This document shows positions 1 to 7,659 of a DNA stretch of 38,664 bases, piece by piece; position 1 is the stretch's first letter, and each line of letters begins with the position of its first letter. This stretch comes from WLJO01 sp046597895 (GTDB taxonomy: Bacteria; Actinomycetota; Acidimicrobiia; Acidimicrobiales; Ilumatobacteraceae): assembly GCA_046597895.1 (NCBI GenBank), contig JBKJJS010000150.1:1-38664 (forward strand), given 5' to 3'. Position numbers and translations under genes: made by a program. Under the pieces are notes generated by a model that saw only the letters and a list, made by a program, of their open reading frames with translations, made no database searches and had not been told where the DNA came from.

Positions 1-327
1 GTTGGGGTCCATGCGGACTCCAACGCCGACGACCTCGACGAGCCGCTCCCGGAGGCGTTCGGTGCTCGCGTCGTCCGATCCATCGCGCTCGAAGTCGTCG
101 CCACCTCCGACCGCAACTCCGGCGACCACGATGTCGCCGGAGTGCCGCCCCACACGCGCGCGCAGTCGCGCTACGGCGGGGGCGAGCAGATCGAATCCGC
201 GACCGGATGCTTCATCGGGCTCGGCGAACTCGGTCTCGAGGATCTTCCCGGCCCGGTTGACCACGCCGAGAGCGATACGGCTCCCTTCGAGTTCGATGGC
301 GAGCGCCAAGTCCATCGTCGTATCCAC
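1..327 (-). CDS. ROK-family-like protein, N-terminal part (runs off the window)
   Basis: The minus frame is open from the window edge to a GTG at 327 (in-frame ATG at 315). It reads LALAIELEGSRIALGVVN, then GKILETEF and GVAVGGG. This follows the start of ROK proteins (sugar kinases and repressors), where a DxGGTK phosphate-binding loop is followed by an ALG(L/V)V strand, a GxIL turn and a G(I/V)G(V)PG strand. Here the loop has become ELEGSR, so the usual Asp and the Gly pair are missing and ATP binding is doubtful. About 109 codons are visible of the roughly 300 usual for the family. A possible -10 box TAGGGT lies at 352-357 on this strand. It could be a divergent non-catalytic ROK protein. 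The family call is moderate because the C-terminal half is not visible. Confidence 0.55.
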   Translation of the reverse strand, partial: MDTTMDLALAIELEGSRIALGVVNRAGKILETEFAEPDEASGRGFDLLAPAVARLRARVGRHSGDIVVAGVAVGGGDDFERDGSDDASTERLRERLVEVVGVGVRMDPN

Positions 328-395
328 CAAGTTCGCCGGTCCGGATTTCTTACCCTACTGACACGCGTTCGTAATGGTGGGGGATACCCAGTGGG

Positions 396-695
396 TCAGG
401 CCTGCGCCTCGACACCGTCACTCTCGTCCGGAGGCGCCAGCCCGATCATCGGGGGCGCCAACGCGTCGGGACAGAGCGCATCAACGAGCTTGCCCTCCAG
501 ACGAAACATGATCGGTGTGACACCACGCGGCGCGGCCGAGTTGCTCGTGGCACCGCTGAACGCGCCTCCCCCGAGACCGATGACGAGGCCAACCCCGAGT
601 ACCGCTAACCGTGAGCGCACCGCGACAGTCTCGCGCCGCCGGGCCGTCAAGGGAAGGGACACCTCGCCGGCCGCGAAGGTCGTTGGCTCGTTCAT
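396..695 (-). CDS. Small single-pass membrane protein, unknown function
   Basis: This is a 99-residue protein with one clear hydrophobic segment (about residues 29-45, LAVLGVGLVIGLGGGAF). It is preceded by a basic stretch (ARRRETVAVRSR), so the N-terminus is probably cytoplasmic. The outer part ends in an acidic, Pro-rich tail. The ATG at 695 overlaps the stop of the upstream gene as ATGA, the best argument for both start and reality; an in-frame ATG at 707 would add four residues. I recognise no family. The gene is the second of a two-gene operon and is probably translated by coupling with its neighbour. Confidence 0.6.
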   Translation of the reverse strand: MNEPTTFAAGEVSLPLTARRRETVAVRSRLAVLGVGLVIGLGGGAFSGATSNSAAPRGVTPIMFRLEGKLVDALCPDALAPPMIGLAPPDESDGVEAQA

Positions 696-1105
696 GGTGC
701 GGTCCATATGAGTTCGTGGTGGGTGGCGGCACGTTCGATCGCCTCGACGAGTCGATCGATCGATCCACTGCACGCTTCCAGATCGTCGGGCGTCATGAGC
801 ACAACGATGTCCGTGTCGGTCTCGGCCACGACCACGGGTGCCGTGCCGTTCGTGGCGGCACGGATCGAAGTGGGCTGATCGTTGCGATGGTAGGTGTCGA
901 ACGGCACGGGGAGCCCGGCTCGACAGGCTTTCCAGTCCGATCGTTCCCTGACGGTCCCATGCGTGATCTCGCAGAGCGAGCAATGCCTCCGCCCGAGCCG
1001 GGCCCCGATCCAGTAGGCGACCTCGCCGCGCACGGTGCCCTCCGCGTCGTAGACGCCGACGAGCCTGACGATGCCGCGACGTCGTGAATCGTTCGGGGAT
1101 GTCAT
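692..1105 (-). CDS. Uncharacterised actinobacterial protein with CxxC motif
   Basis: The 137-residue protein contains LVGVYDAEG, a hydrophobic YWIGARLGR stretch and then HCSLCEITHG. It continues with a DWKAC segment and LPVPFDTYH. It matches my recollection of a widespread uncharacterised actinobacterial family (roughly LVxVYxADG...HCxLCDITHG...), sometimes labelled GTPase without support. The CxxC pair followed by ITHG could bind metal or be redox-active; this is inference. The chosen start is the ATG at 1105. An upstream in-frame ATG at 1165 would add 20 residues of low similarity. It overlaps the next gene by four bases (ATGA). Confidence 0.65.
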   Translation of the reverse strand: MTSPNDSRRRGIVRLVGVYDAEGTVRGEVAYWIGARLGRRHCSLCEITHGTVRERSDWKACRAGLPVPFDTYHRNDQPTSIRAATNGTAPVVVAETDTDIVVLMTPDDLEACSGSIDRLVEAIERAATHHELIWTAP

Positions 1106-1161
1106 CCCCACAGCATCGCCGATCGAGCCCGCGAGCCCTCGGGCACCGTCGAAGCCGGCCG

Positions 1162-1196
1162 TCATTCGAAATGAATGAGAGCATTGCTAGCATTGC
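1162..1196 (+). promoter_or_regulatory. Paired palindromes before VapC remnant (possible old VapB operator)
   Basis: Two palindromic units lie side by side: TCATTC at 1162-1167 with GAATGA at 1173-1178, and TGCTAGCA at 1185-1192 inside the direct repeat GCATTG-CTA-GCATTG. They sit directly before the VapC toxin remnant, where a VapBC operon would carry its autoregulatory operator. The antitoxin gene itself is missing. Assignment as a former VapB operator is inference. Confidence 0.35.
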
Positions 1197-1210
1197 ATCA
1201 AACCCCGGCG

Positions 1211-1372
1211 AGGAGGTCCTCCGGACGCCCGATCAGCACGGCCGATGCGCAGATCGCCGCCATATGTCGCAGTTACGGTGCGGTACTCGCGACCCGCAAC
1301 GTCGACGACTTCACCGATACCGGAATCAGCGTGGTGAACCCCTGGACGGTCAGCGAGTCCGCAGGGAGCTGA
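1211..1372 (+). pseudogene. VapC/PIN-domain toxin, C-terminal remnant
   Basis: The frame ending at 1372 reads GRPISTADAQIAAICRS followed by YGAVLATRNVDDFTDTG and VVNPW. This is the C-terminal third of a PIN-domain VapC RNase: the D in STADAQIA and the ATRNxxDF block are the conserved acidic-site signatures, and NPW is the usual end. About 80 N-terminal residues with the first active-site Asp are missing, and no VapB antitoxin is present. The codons before GRPIS do not resemble VapC. It is therefore a dead fragment of a toxin-antitoxin locus. Confidence 0.75.
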
Positions 1373-1408
1373 TGGGGGGCGCCCACAGCCGGTCGCTGAG
1401 TGGCAGCC

Positions 1409-2380
1409 TCAGACATCAAGGCGGCGGGCGTCCTCTTTCAGATTGATCTGATAGAGCACGAGGTCGAGGGCATCTGCCGACACCATGGCGCTGAAGCGTT
1501 GCGGAGTCGCGGGGGTGCAACACGACGACAGTGGCGCCAGGATCGTCCACGGTGTCGGGTGGCAGAACTGCACGACGCTGTAGCGCTCGCCTGATTGGCC
1601 GGGGGCCGCCACGACACGGTGGATGCCGACCGGGATCACCCCGTTCGTGAGCCGCTCCAGCATCATGCCGGTGTTGATGATGACCTGGCCGGTGGGGGCA
1701 AGAGCGTCCACCCAGCCGTCGGCCGTGAGCACCTGGAGACCAGGGGCCGTTGACCGGGGAAGGGCGGTGATGAGGTTGATGTCGCCGTGCGCGCCAGCCC
1801 ACACGTGCCCGCCGACCGGTGCCTCCGCCATGGCCGGGTACCGAATGGCCCGCGTGAGGTTGGCCCCATCGACCATCATCTCCTCGAAGAAGTCTTCGTG
1901 ACAGCCCACCGCGACCGCGATGACGCGCAGGAAGCGCCGCTGCAGGTCGGCGATGGCGTCGTGGAACCGGGTCAACAACGCCTCGATCCCCGGTACCGCC
2001 GACTCGGGCAGCACCTGCGGGCCGTACCGGTGCGGGTAACGCTCGCGCAGCGGATGCCCCACCGGCGCCGTGCGACCCCAGTTGAGCATCTCCTTCCAGT
2101 CGGCGAGATTCGACGAGGCCGCGGTCTCGACGAGCAGGCCCGTGTACCCCGTCTGCCCATGCGAGCCGGGGGCGATGAAGCCCTGCTTCACCTCGGTGGG
2201 CAGCGTGAAGAACTCGCGGAGCGCGCCATAGGCGTCGTCGAGCAGCGACTCGGACAGGTCGTGGCTCGTGTAGACAAACCCGGTCTGCAGGCTTCGCCTG
2301 ACCCCGTCGACCACGGCCCGCTTGGCTGATGCGTCGCCCTGCTCGAACCGGAGTAGGTCGACATCGAGGATTCCACTCAT
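1409..2380 (-). CDS. Isopenicillin-N-synthase-like Fe(II) dioxygenase
   Basis: The 323-residue protein has the isopenicillin N synthase family layout: an N-terminal DIOX_N region (SLQTGFVYTSHDLSE, about 29-45) and then the double-stranded beta-helix domain. The iron ligands are visible as H198 and D200 (HxD in AGAHGDINLIT) and H254 (GIHRVV). R266 with S268 in ERYS is the RxS motif that binds the carboxylate of 2-oxoglutarate or substrate. It is expected to be a cytosolic Fe(II) oxygenase of the type acting on amino acids, peptides or plant-hormone-like molecules; the substrate is not deducible. It is the last gene of a three-gene operon, 10 bases after the PLP enzyme. Its start at 2380 gives the standard family length. 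Confidence 0.85.
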   Translation of the reverse strand: MSGILDVDLLRFEQGDASAKRAVVDGVRRSLQTGFVYTSHDLSESLLDDAYGALREFFTLPTEVKQGFIAPGSHGQTGYTGLLVETAASSNLADWKEMLNWGRTAPVGHPLRERYPHRYGPQVLPESAVPGIEALLTRFHDAIADLQRRFLRVIAVAVGCHEDFFEEMMVDGANLTRAIRYPAMAEAPVGGHVWAGAHGDINLITALPRSTAPGLQVLTADGWVDALAPTGQVIINTGMMLERLTNGVIPVGIHRVVAAPGQSGERYSVVQFCHPTPWTILAPLSSCCTPATPQRFSAMVSADALDLVLYQINLKEDARRLDV

Positions 2381-2390
2381 AGGGGCAACG

Positions 2391-3470
2391 CTACTGAGCT
2401 ACGGCGAGTGCCTTGCGAAGATCGGCCCACACATCAGCCACGTCCTCGATCCCGACGCTCATCCTGATGAGTCCGGGAGGGACGTGGGCGTCGCCGGCAT
2501 ACTTCTGACGGCGCTCCATCGTCGTCTCGACACCACCGAGGCTCGTGGCCATCACGATGAGTGCGACCGCTTCGCACACCCGATCAGCAGCGACCGCGCC
2601 ACCGCGCAGGTCGAACGACACCATCGCCCCCCAGCCGGGATACCGAACCCGCTCGACCGCCGGATGGGCCGCGAGATGCTCGACGAGCACCTTCGCATTC
2701 GCCTCGGCGACATCCATGCGCACGGCGAGCGTCCGCAGGCCCCGAAGGGCGAGGAACGCTTCGAGCGCACCGGGAGTGGCACCCTGGAACGTACGGGCCA
2801 GCACGAGTCGGTCGAAGACGCGGTCGTCAGCCGTGACGCACAGCCCGAGCGTGAGATCGCTGTGGCCTCCAATGAACTTCGTAGCACTGTGGAGCACGAT
2901 CGTGGCGCCGTTCTCCAGCGGCCGCTGACGTAGCGGCGTGGCGAAGGTCGAGTCGACCACCGTCGCGGCACCGGCCGCGGTCGCCGCCGCGCAGATCGCC
3001 GCAACATCAGCGACGTCGAGCGTCGGATTCGTCGGAGTCTCGATCCACACGACGTCGGCGCCGGCCGCCGCCGCCACCATCGCGACCGTGTCGGTGACCT
3101 CCACCGGCCGTACCTCGATATGGCCCTGCACCCGGTATTCCTCGACGAGGCTACGCACGCCGAGGTAGCAGAACGTGGGCAACACGAGCATCTTCGGGGC
3201 CAACGCGTAGAGCGCGGCCGCGGCGGCCGCCATCCCACTGCTGAACGCCAACGCCCGCCCACCCTCGAGTGCGCCAATCGCTTCCTCGAGCGCGGCCCAG
3301 GACTCCGTGCCGTGGGTGCGGCTGTACTCGCCGCCGCCCCGGAAGTTCGAAGCCAGGACGATCGGCTGGTTGAGCGGGGCGTCTGTGCCGACCGGTCGTC
3401 CAGCGGCGACGACGATGGTCCGGGGAGAAAGGCCATTGTCCACGACTGGCGACGGTACTGCCCTACGCAC
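2391..3470 (-). CDS. Cys/Met-metabolism PLP-dependent lyase/synthase (cystathionine gamma-synthase family)
   Basis: The enzyme is a fold-type I PLP enzyme of the MetB/MetC/methionine gamma-lyase family. Visible signatures are SSGMAA (about 77-82, phosphate binding), ETPTNPTLD (144-152), D173 in VVDSTFATPL for the pyridine nitrogen, and the Schiff-base lysine K198 in HSATKFIGGHSD. At 359 residues it is slightly short of the usual 380-400. The family makes or breaks C-S bonds at the gamma carbon of amino acids; the exact reaction cannot be read from sequence. The start is GTG at 3470, 22 bases after the crotonase stop, with an in-frame GTG at 3443 as alternative. It is the middle gene of the operon. 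Confidence 0.85.
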   Translation of the reverse strand: MRRAVPSPVVDNGLSPRTIVVAAGRPVGTDAPLNQPIVLASNFRGGGEYSRTHGTESWAALEEAIGALEGGRALAFSSGMAAAAAALYALAPKMLVLPTFCYLGVRSLVEEYRVQGHIEVRPVEVTDTVAMVAAAAGADVVWIETPTNPTLDVADVAAICAAATAAGAATVVDSTFATPLRQRPLENGATIVLHSATKFIGGHSDLTLGLCVTADDRVFDRLVLARTFQGATPGALEAFLALRGLRTLAVRMDVAEANAKVLVEHLAAHPAVERVRYPGWGAMVSFDLRGGAVAADRVCEAVALIVMATSLGGVETTMERRQKYAGDAHVPPGLIRMSVGIEDVADVWADLRKALAVAQ

Positions 3471-3492
3471 CGAGCGGTCGTGGTTGAGGTCG

Positions 3493-4293
3493 TCAGCGGA
3501 TTCGCGGCTCGATGGTCGGTCCCAACCGGAACTTCTCCTGACCGGCGGCCATGTTGGCAGCGGTGTTGCCGGCGTGGAGGAGGAACGAACTCATTTCGAG
3601 AGCGGTCCTGCGGGCGGGCTCACGGGCCAGCCATAGGTTGCGCACTGTCGCCTGTGACGCTTCGGTCGGTGCCTCGGCGATGACCTGTGCACACCAGAGT
3701 GCGCGCTCGAGAAGATCACCGCCCGGCACCACTTCGGAAACAAGGCCGATCTCCAACGCGCGAGCGGCCGACACTCGCTCATGGCTCCCCATCAACGACA
3801 ACCGCATGATCTCCCCGAACGGCATCCGGTTCGCCATCAATGTCGGCTCCAAGATGGCGGCCATGCCGAAGCTGAGGTGGGGATCGAAAAACGTGGCGTG
3901 GTCGGCCGCCACGATGAACTCGACCTCGCCGAGTAGGTAGAAGGCCCCACCGCACGCCATGCCATTCACGGCGGCGATCACCGGCTTCCAGAGGCCGTGG
4001 TGCTTCGGGCTCAACTGTTGGCCAGGATCGGCCCACGTGAACGGATCGAACAAGTAGGCGGCCTCGTCCTGGGGAACGTCGTCGAGGCGGTCGATCCCGA
4101 CACAGAACGCCCTGGATCCACTCGCCGTGAGCACAACAGTGCGGACCCCTACGTCGTCACGGAACGCCACCCACGCGGCCGCCACTTCGTCCATCATCTT
4201 GCGGTTGAACGCGTGGAGTCGCTCCGGGCGGTTCAGCGTGAGGATGGCGACGCCGTCGTCACGACGCTCGACGACGATGGTCTCGTACTCCAC
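3493..4293 (-). CDS. Enoyl-CoA hydratase/isomerase (crotonase) family protein
   Basis: This 266-residue crotonase-fold protein has the ILTLNRPERLHAFN start and oxyanion-hole blocks (AFCVGIDRLDD; NGMACGGAFYLL, with the GG pair). Next come the FDPHLSFGM strand and the RLSLMGSHERVSAARALEIGLV helix typical of the family. The FGMAAILEPTLMAN stretch occupies the region where hydratases carry catalytic Glu, so hydratase, isomerase or thioesterase activity are all possible. I chose GTG at 4293 because a -10 box TACCAT (4300-4305) ends six bases before it and the upstream codons do not resemble the family. It is first of the operon crotonase > PLP enzyme > IPNS-like oxygenase. Confidence 0.85.
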   Translation of the reverse strand: MEYETIVVERRDDGVAILTLNRPERLHAFNRKMMDEVAAAWVAFRDDVGVRTVVLTASGSRAFCVGIDRLDDVPQDEAAYLFDPFTWADPGQQLSPKHHGLWKPVIAAVNGMACGGAFYLLGEVEFIVAADHATFFDPHLSFGMAAILEPTLMANRMPFGEIMRLSLMGSHERVSAARALEIGLVSEVVPGGDLLERALWCAQVIAEAPTEASQATVRNLWLAREPARRTALEMSSFLLHAGNTAANMAAGQEKFRLGPTIEPRIR

Positions 4294-4299
4294 GCTCCG

Positions 4300-4305
4300 A
4301 TGGTA
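4300..4305 (-). promoter_or_regulatory. -10 box TACCAT, leaderless crotonase operon
   Basis: On the minus strand TACCAT is followed by six bases and then the GTG at 4293. This matches the TANNNT spacing found before many genes in this window. Confidence 0.5.
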
Positions 4306-4337
4306 GGTGGACAGGGGTGGCCGGCTACACAAGTGGC

Positions 4338-4445
4338 GTGAGCGGGCGCGGCGACCCGACCGGCATTCGACTCGCCGCATTCAGCGATCTCGATCCGGTA
4401 CACGGGCTCGGTGACATCGAACTGGTCGCCTTTGCGGCAAGCTGA
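4338..4445 (+). CDS. Possible 35-codon ORF before the flavoenzyme gene
   Basis: A GTG-started frame (SGRGDPTGIRLAAFSDL, then DPVHGLGDIELVAFAAS) ends six bases before the flavoenzyme start. The even composition looks protein-like, but I recognise no family, and it could be a remnant or chance frame. Its position would allow translational coupling to the next gene. Confidence 0.25.
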   Translation: MSGRGDPTGIRLAAFSDLDPVHGLGDIELVAFAAS

Positions 4446-4451
4446 CAGGCA

Positions 4452-6326
4452 ATGCGACTGCTCGAACCGCTCGCGCTCGGCCCGAGGACGGCACCCAACC
4501 GGGTGATGTTCGGCCCGATCGCCACAAACCTGGGCGACGACGAACGGCGGTTCACGAACCGGCACGTCGCCTTCTACGAGCGGCGGGCACGCGGCGGTTG
4601 CGGCATCATCGTGACCGAAGGCGCCAGCGTGCACGAGAGCGACTGGCCATACGAACGGGCCCCGCGTGCAGAGGGCTGCGCCGAGGGCTGGGCGGCGATC
4701 GTCGCCGCCTGCCGCCCGCACGGCGCGCTCGTGGTGGCGTCGCTCGACCACGCCGGCGGACAGGGTTCATCGGCGTACAGCCAGACCCCTTTGTGGGCGC
4801 CCTCCAGGGTGCCCGAGGTGAACACCCGCGAGGTCCCGAAGTGGATGGAAGCCGCCGACATCGATGCCGTCGTGGCTGGCTTCGGATCAGCGGCACGGGT
4901 GGCCGTCGAGGCCGGATGCGACGGGGTCGAGGTGAACGCCGGCCAGCACAGCCTCGTGCGCCAGTTCCTCTCGGGCCTCACGAACCAGCGCGGTGACGAA
5001 TGGGGCCAGGATCGCCTGCGGTTCGCCCGCGACGTGTTGACAGCCGTCCGGGCCGCCGCGGGGGCAAGTGCCATCGTCGGACTGCGGTTGTCATGCGACG
5101 AGCTGGCGCCATGGGCCGGTATAACCCCGGACATGGGCGTCGCCATTGCCGCCGCGCTGTGCGAGACGGGCGTGGACTACCTCGTCGTGGTGCGGGGCGC
5201 CATCTTCTCGGCGGAGAAGACGAGACCCGACTTCCACGAACCGCCCGGGTTCAACATCGATACCTGCCGGACGGTCAAGGCGTCCGTGACGATCCCGGTC
5301 TTCCTCCAAGGTTCCGTCGTCGACCCAGGCCAGGCGGAATGGGCGATCGGTGACGGGGTGGCCGATGGGGTGGAGATGACGCGGGCCCAACTCGCCGATC
5401 CCGACCTCGTGACCACACTCGTGGCGGGTGATGGCAATCGGATCCGTCCCTGCATTCTCTGTAACCAGACATGCCAGGTGCGCGATGTGCGCAACCCGAT
5501 TATCACCTGTGTCGGGGAGCCGACGGCGGGCCGCGAGACCGAGGACCCGGATTGGTACGCGCTGGCAGCGCGGCCGCGAGATGTGCTCGTGGTGGGGGGC
5601 GGCCCGGCCGGGTTGGAGACGGCGCGGGTGGCGGCGATGAGAGGGCATCGCGTCCGCCTCGCCGAGCGGAGCGACCATCTTGGCGGCATGGCCGCGGTGG
5701 CCGGCCCGGGTGGGCCTCTCATGGCGTGGTTGGCGGCTTCGGCACGGTGGGCGGGAGTGACCATGACGCTCGGGGGCGAGGCGGCCGCCGAGCCGGACGA
5801 GGTCGTGGTGGAATGCACCGGCTCGGTACAGGGGCAGGTCACCTACCTCGTCGGCACCGACGCGGTGGCCCTGGACATCGGCGATGTCCGCTCTGGTGTT
5901 GTCGTCATCCCCGACGATGGTCACGTCGTCATCTTCGATCCGATCGGTGGCCCGATCGCCGTCGCGCTTGCGGAGGAACTCGGCGTGCGGGCCGTGCTCG
6001 TCACGCAGGACAACATCGCCGGCAACGAGCTCTCCAGAACCGGCGATCTCGCACCCGCGAACAGCCGACTGCAGCAGCGTGGTGTACGACTCGAGCGTCG
6101 GTGTCTCGTCCGCGAGGTACACACGGATCACGTCGTGATCGAGGATCGCTTCAGTGGCCAGCGGCGCCGAATCGATGCCTCGGCATTCGTGGACTGTGGG
6201 TTCCGGCTTCCCGCCGCTCCGCTCGGAATTGGACATCTACGAGCGGGCGACTGTGTGGCTCCGCGGACGATTCACGAGGCGATCCTTGAAGGCCGCCGCG
6301 CCGCCATGGCCATCGACCACGCCTGA
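4452..6326 (+). CDS. FadH/OYE-family flavin oxidoreductase (dienoyl-CoA reductase type)
   Basis: The 624-residue protein has two parts. Residues about 1-330 are an old-yellow-enzyme FMN barrel (APNRVMFGPIATNL; DGVEVNAGQHSLVRQFLSG). The cluster-binding cysteines C334-x2-C337-x3-C341-x11-C353 follow. A pyridine-nucleotide/FAD-binding module begins near 376 (DVLVVGGGPAGLETARVAA). This order is that of 2,4-dienoyl-CoA reductase, trimethylamine dehydrogenase and the mycofactocin-associated FadH/OYE enzymes; the start (TEGASVHESDWPYERAP) recalls the last group to me, but no mycofactocin genes lie in the window. It should carry FMN, a 4Fe-4S cluster and probably FAD and reduce an activated double bond with NAD(P)H. 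Its 3' end overlaps the opposing HTTM gene by 176 bases. Confidence 0.85.
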   Translation: MRLLEPLALGPRTAPNRVMFGPIATNLGDDERRFTNRHVAFYERRARGGCGIIVTEGASVHESDWPYERAPRAEGCAEGWAAIVAACRPHGALVVASLDHAGGQGSSAYSQTPLWAPSRVPEVNTREVPKWMEAADIDAVVAGFGSAARVAVEAGCDGVEVNAGQHSLVRQFLSGLTNQRGDEWGQDRLRFARDVLTAVRAAAGASAIVGLRLSCDELAPWAGITPDMGVAIAAALCETGVDYLVVVRGAIFSAEKTRPDFHEPPGFNIDTCRTVKASVTIPVFLQGSVVDPGQAEWAIGDGVADGVEMTRAQLADPDLVTTLVAGDGNRIRPCILCNQTCQVRDVRNPIITCVGEPTAGRETEDPDWYALAARPRDVLVVGGGPAGLETARVAAMRGHRVRLAERSDHLGGMAAVAGPGGPLMAWLAASARWAGVTMTLGGEAAAEPDEVVVECTGSVQGQVTYLVGTDAVALDIGDVRSGVVVIPDDGHVVIFDPIGGPIAVALAEELGVRAVLVTQDNIAGNELSRTGDLAPANSRLQQRGVRLERRCLVREVHTDHVVIEDRFSGQRRRIDASAFVDCGFRLPAAPLGIGHLRAGDCVAPRTIHEAILEGRRAAMAIDHA

Positions 6327-7203
6327 TCAACCGCTCCCCGAGCCGCTCTACTCGAAAGAGAGGTGCATATGCCAAACCCACCAATGGGTACGGGAAGCTG
6401 ATCCACATCAGGGCCGCGATCCCGACGTGGAATCCCCAGGCCGCCGCCACCCATCTCGTGCGCCAGCGGCCACCGAGGAAGGCGATGGGGGCTCCGAGCT
6501 CGACCACCACGGTAGCGATGGCGAATGGCGGGAACATCCACCCATACCGCACCGCGCGGCCCCCGAGCGGGGAGTGCCACGATCCGAGCAACTCCTTGCG
6601 CAGGTTGTCGTATGCCACCTGGTTGCGCAGCACGTCGCCGACGAGCCAATCACCGCCCCCGTTGCGCAGCTTGGCGATGCCGGCGAGCATGTACGTCATG
6701 ATCGTGATCAGCGCCATGACCTGTACCGGGAACGAGAAGCGTTCGTGATCGTCGGGGCGGGGCTGGGCACGGGCATCGCGACGTCCACCCCACGACCAGG
6801 CCGCGGCGCTCGGGGCGAAGCCCAGCACAAGCAGGTGCAACGCCGGTAGGTGTTCGGTGTGGATGACGTGGCCCCACGACAGCCGATACGTCGTGACCAC
6901 GAGGAATGCGAGCGAGAACGCCGGGCCGACGACGCGGAACCAGCGCCCCGAAATGAACAACACGCCGAGCGGAATGGCGACGATCACGAGGGCGCGTGCC
7001 AGCGTCGACGACCATGGCCCTCCGACCGGAACAAGCACGCCAACGGGTTCGAACTGACGGTCCGGCAGATCGGCGCTGGACCAGAAGTTCGGGAACCGGG
7101 AGATCAGAAAGATCACGGCGTACACACCGACGAGAATCCGCAGGATGGCGAGGCGCGTCGGCGGCGCCGGGCGGAACAGCCAGCGCTCGGCTCGGGCGAT
7201 CAC
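6151..7203 (-). CDS. HTTM-domain membrane protein (vitamin K carboxylase-like fold)
   Basis: The 350-residue protein is rich in transmembrane segments: LAILRILVGVYAVIFLIS, ARALVIVAIPLGVLFIS, VVGPAFSLAFLVVTTY, VMALITIMTYMLAGIAKL, FAIATVVVELGAPIAFL and WVAAAWGFHVGIAALMWI. The order, plus the GIAKLRNGGGDWLVGD and FHVGI regions, fits the HTTM domain shared with vitamin-K-dependent gamma-carboxylase; carboxylase activity is not implied. The start is GTG at 7203, overlapping the stop of the small partner as GTGA. The last 50-60 residues are polar, not domain-like, and encoded inside the opposing flavoenzyme gene (6151-6326), so the tail may be functionally irrelevant. Confidence 0.75.
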   Translation of the reverse strand: MIARAERWLFRPAPPTRLAILRILVGVYAVIFLISRFPNFWSSADLPDRQFEPVGVLVPVGGPWSSTLARALVIVAIPLGVLFISGRWFRVVGPAFSLAFLVVTTYRLSWGHVIHTEHLPALHLLVLGFAPSAAAWSWGGRRDARAQPRPDDHERFSFPVQVMALITIMTYMLAGIAKLRNGGGDWLVGDVLRNQVAYDNLRKELLGSWHSPLGGRAVRYGWMFPPFAIATVVVELGAPIAFLGGRWRTRWVAAAWGFHVGIAALMWISFPYPLVGLAYAPLFRVERLGERLIRRGRWPWRRGGLQGSPRESSAEPHSRPLVDVQFRAERREAGTHSPRMPRHRFGAAGH

Positions 7204-7625
7204 GCGCTGTCTCCCGTCGCGGCGCACGATGCGTGAACGACGCGCATCAGGGGCGTTTTGTCACCCTCGTACCAGCGCACGCTGTCGAACTGTTCGGTGA
7301 CGACCTGGATCTCCCCCGGAGGGTCAACGCGCGCCGCAATCTCCGCGCACAACACATCAGCCGTCCCACCGGCAATGGCGTTACTCACCGTGGCGGCAGC
7401 GAGGATCACCTCGTCCGTGGCGGCGATGGTGGAGGGAGACAGCCGCCGGACCTGGCCCTCATCGACGAGGATCGCCGTGTCCACCGTCTCGGTAGTGGTG
7501 CGCCGGTATGAGAACATCGGATAGGTCGAGATCGGGTAGCTGTCACGATCGAGCACGACCGGTACCACGCCGAGTATCCCGACGACTGCTGCGACGACCA
7601 ACCACGCGCGGGTGCGCTGCCCCAT
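7200..7625 (-). CDS. Small membrane-anchored partner of the HTTM protein
   Basis: The 141-residue protein has an N-terminal hydrophobic anchor (residues about 7-26, AWLVVAAVVGILGVVPVVL). It is followed by DRDSYPISTYPMFSYRR, a stretch I associate with small proteins next to HTTM genes. The rest is a soluble outer domain with two cysteines (LCAEIAARV; HASCAATG) that could form a disulfide. It is encoded immediately before and coupled to the HTTM gene, so the two probably form a complex in the membrane. The ATG at 7625 is six bases after a -10 box TAGGTT, indicating a leaderless mRNA. The function is unknown. Confidence 0.7.
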   Translation of the reverse strand: MGQRTRAWLVVAAVVGILGVVPVVLDRDSYPISTYPMFSYRRTTTETVDTAILVDEGQVRRLSPSTIAATDEVILAAATVSNAIAGGTADVLCAEIAARVDPPGEIQVVTEQFDSVRWYEGDKTPLMRVVHASCAATGDSA

Positions 7626-7631
7626 GAACTC

Positions 7632-7653
7632 AACCTAACTCTTGACCTAACGT
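7632..7653. promoter_or_regulatory. Divergent leaderless promoter pair
   Basis: The 34-base gap between the divergent genes holds two TANNNT -10 boxes. TAGGTT on the minus strand (7632-7637) is six bases before the ATG at 7625. TAACGT on the plus strand (7648-7653) is six bases before the ATG at 7660. Both transcripts should begin at or next to the start codon. Confidence 0.55.
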
Positions 7654-7659
7654 GCCGTC

